Positions 1-9,784 of a DNA stretch of 31,364 nucleotides are shown here, piece by piece. The stretch lies in NCBI GenBank assembly GCA_004151065.3, contig NWUY0300002924.1, positions 14,147 to 45,510 on the forward strand, given 5' to 3'. Below the pieces are notes generated by a model. The model did not search any database, was not told the DNA's origin, and saw only the letters and a list, made by a program, of their open reading frames with translations. The first letter of the stretch is position 1. Each line of letters begins with the position of its first letter. Position numbers and translations under genes: made by a program. Origin of the DNA: Larix sibirica (taxonomy: Eukaryota; Streptophyta; Pinopsida; Pinales; Pinaceae).

Positions 1-1523
1 CTTCAAGGGAAATCCAACTTTCTCCATTGCTTCGTTCCAGACTATGCTACGAAATTTCATGGTTTCCTTCAAACCCATGTCCCTTTCATTTGGGACGAAC
101 AAGAACGAGCATATTTTGAAGCGCTTAAACAAGCATTGACTTCCGCGCCTCTGATTTCACCTCCTGATTTCACCTCCTGATTTCACGAAGGATTTTATCC
201 TTTACGTTTCAGCATCTGAATATGACGTTTCTGGCATGTTAGTCCAAGAAGATAATGAGCGTCAAGAATAGGTTATTTACTATGTGAGTCAGACATTGTC
301 TAGTCCACCTTTACACTACCCCCATGAGGAGAATTTGGCTTTAGCTGCCGTCTTCTCTATTCAAAACGTACACCAATACATTCTTATGAGTCGAGCTACA
401 ATTGTGGCAGACTCCAACCTCATGGTCTATCTCTTGATTCATCGCCTACTTCAAGTCCGTGTGGCTAAATGGATCATTATCCTGCAAGAATATGACTTGA
501 ATTTTTTTACACCCAGGCATACCAAAGCCCTTGCATTGGCACACCTCATGACTGATTTACCATGTTTGTTAGTATCACCTCCTATCATCAATAACTTTCC
601 CGACGACCAATTGTTCACAATTTCGTCGGATGACCCATGGTATGGAGACATCCTGATATATTTACGAACACAAAAGTTTCGCTCTAACCTCGGCCGCAAT
701 GATCAACGTCGCATATGCCATCATGCTTCGCGATATCTCCTTCTCGGAGATGTCCTTTATCGATGCGACATCGATACCATTTTACATCGATGCCTCACAC
801 ATGAAGAGGATGAACAAGTTTTAAATGATTGTCATAGTGGAGCCTGTGGTGCCCACTTCTTTGGAATGCCCACTTCCAAAAAGGTCATCTGGGCTGGGTA
901 TTTCTAGCCCACTCTTTTTACTGATTGCATCACAACAGTCAAACATTTCCAGAATTGCCAATGTTTCCCCCCCAAATCCAAGACCCCTCCTGCCCCTCTC
1001 CATCCAGTCCTAACTATTGGCCCTTTCTGTAAGTGGGCCATCAATTTTATGGAGTGTAATTCCCCCTTGGTGAATGGCCATAAATACATCATTGTTTCCG
1101 TAGACTATTTCACTAAATGGGCCGATGCCATTCCTACATTTAACTACCAAGCCGAGACTGTGGCCCGTTTCTTTTTTAACCATGTCATTACTCGGTTCGG
1201 AGTCCCTAAACAATTTGTATTTGACCATGGAAAACACTTCGAAGACACTGTATGGAAAGAGTTTTCCACCTTATTGAAGTTTGACCACCAGTACACCTCA
1301 TCCTACTACCCTCAAGGGAATGGGCAAGTTGAGGCTATCAACAAGATCTTGAAGACAATCCTTCAACGAGCAGTAAACCAACACAAGTCCAATTAGAACC
1401 ATATGATCTTTCCCACACTTTAGGCTTACCGCACTTCCATTAAGACCGCCACCGGTTTTACCCCTTTCCATTTGGTTCACGGTGTTAAATCTGTGCTCCC
1501 CATCGAGTGTCAAATCCCAGCAT
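1..1523 (+). pseudogene. Ty3/gypsy pol fragment (RT end, RNase H, integrase)
   Basis: Remnant of a Ty3/gypsy retrotransposon polyprotein. Residues at 1-180 match the RT thumb/connection (LTSAPLISPPDF). RNase H follows (YYVSQTLSS, then LAKW-like VAKWIIILQEYDL near 460-500). A zinc-binding integrase N-terminus lies near 740-900, and the integrase core runs about 1034-1390. In the core the second Asp (codon 1223-1225, FDHGKHF) and the Glu (codon 1331-1333, GNGQVEA) are 36 residues apart, the classic D35E spacing. The first Asp is replaced by Asn (codon 1043-1045, WAINF). Reading is broken by a 13-bp tandem duplication near 153-186, TAG at 269-271, a frame change near 900-1030, and TAG codons at 1394-1396 and before AYRTSIKT near 1422. 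Similarity ends abruptly at the N at 1524. Both element ends and LTRs are missing. The clade cannot be fixed without the C-terminus. Confidence 0.9.
153..186. repeat. 13-bp tandem duplication inside pol
   Basis: The 13-mer gatttcacctcct occurs at 153-165 and 166-178, followed by a partial third copy (gatttcac). Thirteen bases is not a multiple of three, so the duplication shifts the RT/RNase H reading frame. The protein match resumes in another frame at FTKDFILY. Confidence 0.85.
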
Positions 1524-1525
1524 NT

Positions 1526-2199
1526 AAGACAAGCTAGGAAACTCTTAGAAATTCTAACACCTGGTATAATTATTAGTGTTATTTTAAAAATTTCCAAACT
1601 TGTTTATAGTCGAATTAACAAAGAAGATGTCCAAGTAATATATCTCTATCAAAAGGATTTATAAAACCACAAAATGCACATGTAGTCTGTATATTAACCA
1701 AAACTATCAAAGTATCAAAAATCTTCCCCCTGTAGTACCCACTAGGGTATTTTAGATTTTTTAAAACACGTCTCTTTTCAAAGAATCAAAGAAGACTGCC
1801 TGTGCAAAATGCTGTATGCATTTTGTTGATTCTTCAATGAAGAGAAGCTAAGCATTGCTTGACCATTCTGCCCCCAAATAAACCAGGAACCTGTTCAGGT
1901 GACGGGATTTATAAATTCGCAAGATGCATTTATAGATGAAGACAAGCTAGGAAAATCTTAGAAACTCTAACCCCTGGTCTAAATATTAGTCTATATTATT
2001 TTAGTATTTTCCAAACTTGTATATAGTCATGTTATCAATGAAGACATCCTAGTAATATTCTCCATCAAAAGGATTTATAAAACCACAAAATACACATTTA
2101 GTCTATAGGTTAGTATCCAGAATCTCCCCCTGGAGTACTCAACAGGGTATTTAGAATTTTCAAAGATGGCTTTCTTCAAAGAATCAACGGATACCGTGA
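1526..2199. repeat. Diverged direct repeat, two copies about 413 bp apart
   Basis: Copy 1 (about 1526-1790) and copy 2 (about 1939-2199) share blocks in the same order: gacaagctagg, tttccaaacttgt, aaaggatttataaaacca, agtac/gtacccac, gggtatttt and caaagaatcaa. The spacing is 413 bp at the start and about 398 bp at the end because of small indels. A further partial match (ggatttataaa near 1908, then gatgcattta near 1923) just before copy 2 suggests an original array. No reading frame is visible. It could be part of an LTR, an untranslated repeat, or an intron relic. Copy 1 begins 2 bases after the N. Confidence 0.75.
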
Positions 2200-3645
2200 A
2201 CTAGTCTCTTGTCATTAACTTTGGACTTTTTAAGGGATGTAATTCTGGTTACGAACAAAAGAGCACCCCACTAAACATTGTTGGTGTTGTAAACCCTCAA
2301 AATATTCGTACATGTTGATAGATAGTGTTAAACCACTTTGTCAGAGTCGACTATCATTGTAATTTAGATTAATTTGGTAGGTGTGAATTAATACTTCTGA
2401 ATTCATCCTTTTGTTGTTTTGATCTATAATAACCTGCTTTTATCCACTAAATGTGCTGAAGTTCATCTAGTGGCAGCATTTTGAGCCATGGTTCTGATAT
2501 TTGACATGTTGGTTGTATAGGTTCACAAGCAATATCAATTTTCATTTGAGAGTCAACATTCGTTGAGCAGATGACTCTCACATACTCCATTTGGAAGTCA
2601 GGTTTTCAGGTTTCAGGGAACAGTTCCCAAGTAGAAATTCAAGGAAAATGTTTTGTATAATACCTCTACTTTGATTTGTTTAGGATATCTGAGTGTGTAA
2701 TTTTAGTTGGTCTTTTGTACAATCTGACCATCATCTTGGTTATCTATACATCGAAGGTTGCATAGTAGAGGCAGCAGCTTTTTGTTCAGTTTATTTTGGT
2801 TTTCTTCTTGACAAGGCAGTGGATTGTGATCATGAACATTGCTACTGTTTGTAATTGGAATATTCACTGCAAATCCATTGCCTTGTAATTGGAATAATGA
2901 TTGCTACTGTTTGAGAACGTGAATCATTATATGTTGTATTTTCGTATTATACTGTTCAGATTACATGACTTGAGGTTGTAACATTACTTGTAGTCAGATT
3001 TAAATTGCTCATAATATTATATGCGTTGATTTTAATTTTATATAGTGGTATTAATTTGGTACTGTTCTTCAAATTCATGTTTAAACATATATACAAATTC
3101 AATGATCTATTAGTTTATAAGCAATATTAGTAATTTTTATATTTTATGTAACCTTTTTTTTCAAGTTGTTCAGGTAACATAATCGATAAAATCTTGTTGC
3201 TTTTGAAATATTTTTAATTTTGTTTTCACTATTGGTTGTGAAGAGGACTTGTGATCCAGTGTTGGTCTGAAAATGTATGTTTGAACAATCGGCCATATAA
3301 AGGTTGTCTCCAAAACATTCCACACCTCCAAAGAGTGCTTAATTTATGCCCAAAATTACAGAGGAAAGAGTCTCTAGAAGGATGTAAACTTCAGCTTTAG
3401 CTTTATTCATTAATTCTTATTTCTTTGGTAGAGCTAAGGTCTATCTTTTGTCCTAAAATATATCCACATTCTATCTGTGCAATTTTACTTGTAGATGGGA
3501 ATAGATGGGAATTGTAGAATGGTAGATACAACAGTTCCTTGAAGTGCCTCCCAGCTATAATCTAACCAAGATTTACATGGACAATGACCACGTGTAACTT
3601 GTGAAAGAACTTTGTATTGAATACGGTAAAGAATCGAGCAACAAA

Positions 3646-3703
3646 TACAAATGGCTGTTGTAAGGGCTTTTGCCTACAAATGGCTGTTGTAAGGGCTTTT
3701 GCC
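3646..3703. repeat. 29-bp exact tandem duplication
   Basis: Two perfect head-to-tail copies of a 29-bp unit (3646-3674, 3675-3703) beginning tacaaatggctg and ending gcttttgcc. The perfect identity suggests a recent slippage or repair duplication. Confidence 0.9.
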
Positions 3704-4500
3704 TAGTGGAGGGCATGATTAAAGGTGCTTTCACAAAGAAGAGTAAATGCACTTTCACAAGTAAATAGTCAATCTTAGCACGTAGTTTCCCCTCACAATA
3801 AATGCATTCTATCTAATTTAGTCATTATTTTGGGGCAAAATATCATTGCCGTAAGTGTATAGTATTGTCGTATTCTACAATGGTCCTTTAATTACAAAAT
3901 CAATCAAAGGATCATTTTTTTTGGGTTGTTGTCTTTGACTTGTCCCAAATTTGATTAAGTGGGTTGATTTTTTGGGGGAGGGGGCACTTGTTTGCGACGA
4001 TGAATATCTTGGATGTTTATGATGTTTTTTATTTAATAGTTGACACTAATCTTTAATTTGGAAAACAATACAAGACATCAATTAAATCACACACAAAGTA
4101 TTATGTAATCTCATGTAACAATTGGACAAATCTCTTTAAATCAAGAGTTGGTTGAATCATTGAATTATATAAAGGGTGGAGTTGCAAACTCTTTCAAAGT
4201 CAAAAATCAGTTACGACTATTTTCAAAAAGACCCTCCTGAAATTGAATACGGTCATGAATTTCAGGTCATTTTTGTCAAAGTCATCATTGTAAAAGAACA
4301 CTTTGGGATGCATGATCGGGAGTACATGGCAGCCTAAAGGTTTTTGGTTGTAGGTACAAGTGAGTGAAACAATTGCAAAATAGGTAAGAGGAAAGTGTTT
4401 GCAAAATGCTAATTTGGTGGTTGATCTTCACAAGCAAATTGATTGGGGTATAAATTGATCAAAGTACTTAAAGCTAAAATTAATTGGAAATGAGCAACAA

Positions 4501-4632
4501 ATGTTAACAATGCAAATTGAAAACATGGTTGATGCAACTTGTGACACAAATGACCTAATGCAAATGGTTGATGCTACTTGTGATACACACGATTTAATCC
4601 AAACAGTTGAAACAAATGCAACAAATATATAG
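4501..4632 (+). other. Small coding-like segment with a 13-residue tandem repeat
   Basis: A 43-codon frame from ATG 4501 to TAG 4630-4632 contains two tandem 13-residue units: MVDATCDTNDLMQ (4525-4563) and MVDATCDTHDLIQ (4564-4602), followed by a decayed third (TVETNATNI). DNA differences between the first two units fall mostly at third positions or give conservative changes. A stop lies just upstream (tga about 4488), so this would be a very short peptide or a relic of a longer gene. I do not recognise the family. It may equally be a chance repeat in non-coding DNA. Confidence 0.35.
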
Positions 4633-5173
4633 TTGATGATTCCTTAACTACTCATGAGATGGAATCATTCATAAACAATGAATTAATAGATACAAGTTTT
4701 GAAAATGAATGCAAGCCTTGCTAAGTGAAGGGACTAACAGTTGCAAGGAGGGCACTTCCTTTACCACATAGTCTAGTAAGCTTTGGGCATCGATAGTTCC
4801 ATTTAGGGGTGAAACTTAGTCATTTACAATGACATTTGGCTTAAGATTATCTTGATCCTTCATTGGATCCATCTAACAATGCAATCATTTTGCCCTTTCA
4901 CTAAGTGGGTATGATTCTTTCGCCTTTTGCCTGAAAAGCATTTTCTTTTAGCTAAGAGGCAAACAAGTGTTCATGCTTGATGTTCTCTGCACAATAGAAT
5001 TCAATGTGTTTATAATTCAACATGTGTGACCAACTACGATCTTCACACTTGGACCCTATGGGAAGAACCATTCCAAATCGACTTAAAACACATATTTGAG
5101 AAGTAGAGGTTGGCAATGTTGAAAACTTAATCTGAATGGATTATGGTTTTGTAAATAATTACTAGCTATGAAG

Positions 5174-5206
5174 AAGAAGACTCTTTAGAAGACAAAGAGT
5201 CTTCTT
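5174..5206. promoter_or_regulatory. Perfect 13-bp inverted repeat in LTR
   Basis: The arms aagaagactcttt (5174-5186) and aaagagtcttctt (5194-5206) are perfect reverse complements around a 7-base loop. It lies about 19 bp upstream of the TATA-like sequence. This could be a protein-binding palindrome or simply a chance hairpin. The related LTR at 29677 does not keep it. Confidence 0.55.
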
Positions 5207-5224
5207 GTACTCAGTCATCTCTAT

Positions 5225-5236
5225 TATATAAATAAA
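5225..5236 (+). promoter_or_regulatory. TATA-like box in LTR of element 1
   Basis: tatataaataaa lies about 75 bp before the LTR end. A matching tataaataaa occurs at 29813-29822 in the related LTR, at a similar distance from its end. Conservation between the two supports a core promoter. Confidence 0.55.
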
Positions 5237-5304
5237 GCATTTACGATCAATAAAGAAATCAATGCAATTCGAGAGTTATCATCTGATGTCAATAGTGTCA
5301 ATAG

Positions 5305-5316
5305 TGGTATCAAAGC
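5305..5316 (+). other. Primer-binding site, tRNA-iMet type
   Basis: tggtatcaaagc closely matches the plant LTR-element primer site tggtatcagagc, which is complementary to the 3' end of initiator tRNA-Met. It follows the LTR after the spacer ATAG. Confidence 0.7.
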
Positions 5317-5770
5317 TTGGCTTTGCATAACTCCTTGTTGTCTTGCTTAGTCTGCCAGCTGCTCCTCAGTCCTGCACTTTTTCTTTTGCTTGCCATATTC
5401 TTTGTGCTCTTGCCTGCTAAGCCCAGGGGTACTGCCATTCAGTTTGGCATTGCTCTAGTATCAATTAATGTTTTTTTGTGTGAAACCCTAATTCAGATTC
5501 TTAGCCCTTGTTTGCTCTCTTCATTATACAGTGCACAACTCAAGCATCAAAAGTTTATTAGTGTGTGAACCCTAATCTCTTCCTCTATCGATATCATAGC
5601 ACAAACCCTAGCAATTTGGAAATTGTGCGTGACCTCTCCTGTGCATTTGCCCATCTCTTAGTGAATGCCCTCTCCAAGCATCGACGAGCGTCCTTCTTTG
5701 TGACCATACCTGTGTTTTCATTCCTCCCGCGACCTAGAGTTGAGACTGTTTTGTGTGGAGTCTTGAGTGC

Positions 5771-5817
5771 GTGATGATGGTGAATGCTCTTACCTATGTG
5801 ATGGTGGTGAATGCTCT
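5771..5817. repeat. Imperfect 27-bp tandem repeat
   Basis: gtgatgatggtgaatgctct (5771-5790) recurs as gtgatggtggtgaatgctct (5798-5817), a period of 27 bp. It precedes the larger repeats of the element interior. Confidence 0.7.
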
Positions 5818-5862
5818 CTCTTGGTGACAGTAGAGACGTGCATGCATCATTGATTGCGTGAA

Positions 5863-6705
5863 GTGTGACCTGTGCATTAGATCGAAATGTCACCTATACA
5901 TCGTTTACATCCTTTGTTGAAGCAAACTGTGTTGAAGAGGTTAAGTTCACATCTTCATTGTTGTGTTTTGGTGTCTTCTCGCCAACCCTAATCCTGTGAA
6001 GACTGTGTAGAGTACCATTTCCATTTGTGTGGAGCTGCATTGTGAAGACATTCTTTGTTTGCTGCATTGAAGACTCAGACTCACATTGTGATTGTTGAAT
6101 GCGTATTGTCGGTGCATTGGATGGAGCCCTGAAACAAGTTGTATTTTTATGTTAATGCCCATAGTCTTCACTCATATATCGACCGACTGTGTTATTGTTG
6201 GTGCCAGTGCATTGAGTGTGACTTGTGCATTAGATCGAAATGTCACCTATACATCGTTTACATCCTTTGTTGAAGCAAACTGTGTTGAAGAGGTTAAGTT
6301 CACATCATCATTGTTGCGTTTTGGTGTCTTCCCGCCAACCCTTATCCTGTGAAGACTGTGGAGTTCCATTTCCATTTGCGTGGAGCTTCATTGTGAAGAC
6401 ATTGTTTGCTGCATTGAAGACTCAGACTCACATTGTGACTGTTGAATGCATATTGTTGGTGCGTTGGATGGAGACCTGAAACAAGCTGTATTTTCATGTT
6501 AATGCCCTTAGTCTTCACTCATATATTGACCGACTGTGTTATTGTTGGTGCCTGTGCATTGGATGGAGATCTGAAACAAGTTGTATTTTTATGTTAATGC
6601 CCATAGTCTTCACTCATATATTGATTGACTGCATTATTGCCGGTGCCGGTGCATTGGATGGGGACCGGAAACAAGCTGTATTTTCATGTTAATGCCCATA
6701 GTCCA
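5863..6705. repeat. Higher-order tandem repeat (353-bp unit with 95-bp sub-unit)
   Basis: A 353-bp unit starts at 5863 (gtgtgacctgtgcattag) and repeats at 6216 (gtgtgacttgtgcattag). The end of each unit holds a sub-unit of about 95 bp that begins near attggatgga and includes tgttaatgccc and agtcttcactcatat. In the first unit the sub-unit is present once (6116). In the second it is repeated at 6463, 6558 and 6653, the last truncated near 6705. Several short reading frames cross the array but none has a recognisable domain or keeps its frame between copies. Confidence 0.85.
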
Positions 6706-7000
6706 CTTATACTTGCATTAAAGATTGCATATTGCCATCGTTGGTATAGTTGCATAATAATAGCTGCATATTGGTATATTGCTAGGTATAATACTAAAGT
6801 GTAATTTGTGCTTAATCCTCACTCTCTTCTGGGTTTGCATCAGAAAAATTGTAATAAAAATTCATTGTTTATACCAAAAATTGACTCTCTTATGTAGACT
6901 TAGAGAGTATTGAGAATATTTTTACTTTAAAGTTGGCAGAAACAGAGACTGTAGACCTGCACCTACTTTGTTTTCCCAAACACCGTTAATTTGCAAATTG

Positions 7001-7178
7001 ATTATATGGCTAGATCAATTAATGTGTGCATCTCTCTTTAGACTTCTAGACTATAGGACAGTCCTTCAAGAATAGTTGTGTTTCCAACTAAGATAAGTCA
7101 TTTTGGAGGAGCTCTGAATTTTATGGTGTACCAATGAGATATCTGAATTTGTGATATTTGTAACATCTTTCGTCTATC
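7001..7178. other. Unassigned sequence before the LINE
   Basis: AT-rich sequence between the interior of short-LTR element 1 and the LINE target site. I see no feature in it. The boundary with element 1 is uncertain. Confidence 0.4.
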
Positions 7179-7187
7179 AAAATATGT
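7179..7187. repeat. Candidate LINE target-site duplication, left
   Basis: AAAATATGT, identical to 12016-12024 just past the LINE A-tail. It is short and AT-rich, so chance is possible, but the position at both expected boundaries supports it. Confidence 0.45.
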
Positions 7188-7267
7188 GTATGCTTGTCTT
7201 CCCCTACTTTATCCCCTTCCTGTTCTGGGCCTTTTAGAGAATTTTTGGCCCCTGAGGGTGTTATTCA

Positions 7268-7975
7268 ATGAACACAATGTCTTTCAATATGCGTGGGCTA
7301 GGCAGGGGCCCGAAACATTCTGCCCTGAAACGGTTTTTGGAAGTGACTCACCCTTGTGTTATTCTCATCCAGGAGACCATGACCCTATCCTCTACTGCTT
7401 GTAATTACTTTTTAAATATAAATCCCACTTGGCATGTTTGTGCGGTTGACTCATCCGACTTGTCGGGGGGATTGTTGGTTGCTTGGAATTCAGATCTTGC
7501 TAAATTTGATGCTTACCTGACTGCTGCAGGTTACTTCTGGAAGGGAAGTTAAAAGGTCTATCGGATACCATTCCGATTTTGAACATTTACGGGCCCAATC
7601 ACCATAGAAAACCATTTGGGAGGTCTCTACACAAGGCTTACTGGCGGATGACTCATTAATTTTGGTAGGAGATCTAAACTTCACTCTCTCCTCTGATGAA
7701 GTTTGGGGCTCCAGTAACATCAATGATCCTTTAGCGGATTATCTCTCCACTCTGTTAGAAGAAGCAAAACTGGTGGATATCTTGTCGAATGTCATGGTTC
7801 CCACATATGGTCCAATGGCCGTTGTGGAAGAGATGGTATTGCGAAGAGGCTTGATCGGTTCTTTATGTCTGAGCACTTATGTGAGAGTTTAGGTCTCTAC
7901 CAATCGTGGTCTTATCTTGTTGGTATATCCGACCATAAGGCGGTCATCTTGCAGCTTGATGTGGATCATACCTTT
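7268..7975 (+). pseudogene. LINE ORF2 endonuclease domain (APE-like), broken
   Basis: The N-terminal domain of ORF2 would nick target DNA to prime reverse transcription. It starts at ATG 7268 with MSFNMRGLGRG, matching the plant L1 start that usually has WN-RG. It then shows VILIQET (catalytic Glu), GGLLVAWNS, NIYGPN (about 7580), GDLNFTL (about 7665) and SDHKAVI (about 7929, catalytic Asp-His). The protein match moves across three frames: 7268-7552, then the frame holding 7662-7892, then the frame holding 7865 onward. At least two frameshifts and a stop at 7550-7552 therefore disable it. Choice of the 7268 start rests on family similarity only. Confidence 0.85.
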
Positions 7976-9234
7976 TTAATGTATCCTTTTAAGTTCAATC
8001 CTTGTTGGTTAGAAGAGGCCGATTTTGATGAGTTGGTGCGTACTCAATGGAATAAGTTAAATCCTAAAGTAAATCATAGTTCAATGAATGGATTGATCTC
8101 CAAACTTACAAAACTCAGGGAGGTCATAACAGTCTGGGAACGTGATAAGAAGGCAGATAACCTCAAGCGTCTTGAGGATATAGAGATGGAACCTCAGTCA
8201 TTATCCGACTTCTCAGAGGGGGACCTTTTCTTAGAAGTAAGGAAAGATAGGATCATCTCTTTGGAGATGCAGAAGTCAAAGATCCTTGGTCGAATTGAAG
8301 AAACGCGGCGACAGAAAAGCAGAGCAGTGTGGCTGAAGGTGGGGGACAAAAATACAAAGTTCTTTCACATGTTTGCAAATCGGAAAAGATTGACAAATTC
8401 AATTTGGGAAATTAAAGACCATCGGGACAATATTCTTTGTGACTCCAAGTCCTTGAAAAAGGAAGCCATGTGTTACTTTCAAGATACATATATTAGAAAA
8501 GACTTTGCAGGTTTGGTAAATCAGCTGAATTGCATTTGAAATGATCCTAGATACTTTCTATGGAAGACTGTCACGAGATTGGCAAGAAGATTACTAAGGA
8601 ATAGGTAAATAATGTTTTAAAGTGTTTCTCAAATGACAAGAGCCCCGGACCTTTTCTTAGAAGTAAGGAAAGATAGGATCATCTCTTTGGAGATGCAGAA
8701 GTCAAAGATCCTTGGTCGAATTGAAGAAACGCGGCGACAGAAAAGCAGAGCAGTGTGGCTGAAGGTGGGGGACAAAAATACAAAGTTCTTTCACATGTTT
8801 GCAAATCGGAAAAGATTGACAAATTCAATTTGGGAAATTAAAGACCACCAGGACAATATTCTTTGTGACTCCAAGTCTTTGAAAAAGGAAGCCATGTGTT
8901 ACTTTCAAGATATATATACTAGAAAAGACTTTGCAGATTTGGTAAATTAGCTGAATTGCATTTGAAATGATCCTAGATACTTTCTATGGAAGACTGTCAC
9001 GAGATTGGCAAGAAGATTACTAAGGAAGAGGTAAACAATGTTTTAAAGTGTTTCTCAAAGGACAAGAGCCCCGGATCCGATGGGTGGACCGTTGAATTTT
9101 ATCTACATTTCTTTGATCTTTTGGGCAAAGATTTGACAAAAGCTTTTGATGAAACTAGAAGGAAGGAACAGGTTCTGGGGTCTATGAACTCGACCTACAT
9201 TACTCTTATTCCCAAAAAAAGATCGTCCAGTTGA
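7976..9234 (+). pseudogene. LINE ORF2 linker and RT start, with internal duplication
   Basis: The region between endonuclease and RT catalytic core. It includes the conserved helix-rich segment KSRAVWLKVGDKNTKFFH, typical of plant L1 proteins, and the first RT block FSKDKSPGSDGW (about 9046-9084). The linker segment occurs twice through the 426-bp duplication. A TGA (8537-8539, and 8963-8965 in the second copy) and a frame change before MEDCHEIGK are present in both copies. Copy-specific stops exist too: TAG in KE*VNNVL in the first and LVN* at 8948-8950 in the second. The frame is lost again at the seven-A run near 9214-9220. Confidence 0.82.
8221..9072. repeat. 426-bp tandem duplication within LINE ORF2
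   Basis: Unit 1 (8221-8646) and unit 2 (8647-9072) start with ggaccttttcttagaag and gaccttttcttagaag, and end at agagcccc. They differ at about ten positions by eye (roughly 2%). The length is 142 codons exactly. The junction shares only GGA, so it looks like end-joining or slippage and not recombination between long repeats. Confidence 0.92.
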
Positions 9235-9784
9235 TTTCAATGATTATAGACCGATTTCGCTCTATAATCTTTTGTATAAGAGCATTGTGAAGATTATCTT
9301 TGAGCGTATTAAACCTTTTCTTGGTAAGTATATCTCGGATGAGCAATTTGGATTCTTGCCAAACAAGCAAATATTGGATGTTGTGGGAGTGGCTCAGGAG
9401 TGTTTACACTCTGTGAAACAAAAGAAGCCGACGACTTTTATTTTAAAGTTGGATCCCGAGAAGGCATATGATAAAGTGGATTGGCATTATTTGAGATTCG
9501 TCCTGATTCAAATTGGTCTGTCAGTAGATATTGTGAATTGGATTATGTCTTGTATCACCTCTGCTAATAAATGGGTCACCAATAAATGTTTTTTTTCTAG
9601 AAACCGAGGGATTAGGCAAGGGTGCCCCCTCTCTCCCTATTTATTCATTTTGGCGATCAATGAGGCCAAAAAAAAAGCTGATCAAAGGTCTAAGGTTACC
9701 AATTCTCTTTATATTTCACATTTGTTGTTCGTGGATGATGTCTTGCTGCTCTGTGATGGCTCTCCGAGTGAATGGAAGCAATAA
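9225..9784 (+). pseudogene. LINE ORF2 reverse transcriptase core
   Basis: The RT palm and fingers, which would copy LINE RNA at the nicked target. After a frameshift at the A-run near 9214-9220 the frame reads DFNDYRPISL, then KIIFERIKPFLG, DEQFGFLPNKQI, LKLDPEKAYDKVDW (first catalytic Asp), RGIRQGCPLSPYLF and the catalytic box FVDD at 9728-9739. All these are standard L1 RT blocks in the right order. The open stretch 9272-9783 has no stop and the catalytic Asp pair is retained, though the ORF is broken on both sides. The frame is lost again near 9770-9785. Confidence 0.93.

Larger units (their letters stand above)
2200..5116. other. AT-rich intergenic sequence, no gene recognised
   Basis: About 2.9 kb of AT-rich sequence with no long reading frame that resembles a protein family in either orientation. 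It contains a 29-bp exact tandem repeat (3646-3703) and a short coding-like tandem repeat (4501-4632), listed separately. Nothing else stands out. Confidence 0.6.
5117..5300 (+). repeat. 5' LTR of short-LTR element 1
   Basis: Starts TGTTGAAAAC and ends in CA before ATAG and the primer-binding site. The first 50 bases align with the LTR at 29677 (shared blocks TGTTG, AATC, GATTATGGTT, TTTTGTAAATA). It contains a perfect 13-bp hairpin (5174-5206) and a TATA-like stretch (5225-5236). Confidence 0.65.
5117..7000 (+). mobile_element. Short-LTR element 1 (5' LTR, primer site, non-coding interior)
   Basis: A non-autonomous LTR element is inferred from a TG...CA segment of about 184 bp (5117-5300), a 4-bp spacer ATAG, and a tRNA-iMet-like primer-binding site (tggtatcaaagc, 5305-5316). 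The same arrangement recurs at 29677-29881 with clear similarity in the LTR start and in the sequence after the primer site (cataactcct...gttgt). The interior has no recognisable gag or pol. It is dominated by 353-bp and 95-bp repeats (5863-about 6705). A phrase near the right end (tagacctgcacct, about 6951) resembles one near 31281 (cagacctgcacct) in the second element. No 3' LTR was found, so the right boundary at about 7000 is a guess. The layout fits TRIM- or LARD-like elements. Confidence 0.6.

Noticed and set aside
5317-5568. Hydrophobic 83-residue frame resembling a signal or membrane peptide
   Set aside because: It begins at a non-ATG codon directly after the primer-binding site, in the T-rich leader of a non-coding element.
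5863-6705. CRISPR-like or satellite array
   Set aside because: Units are long, few and nested without unique spacers. They are a local duplication in a retroelement.
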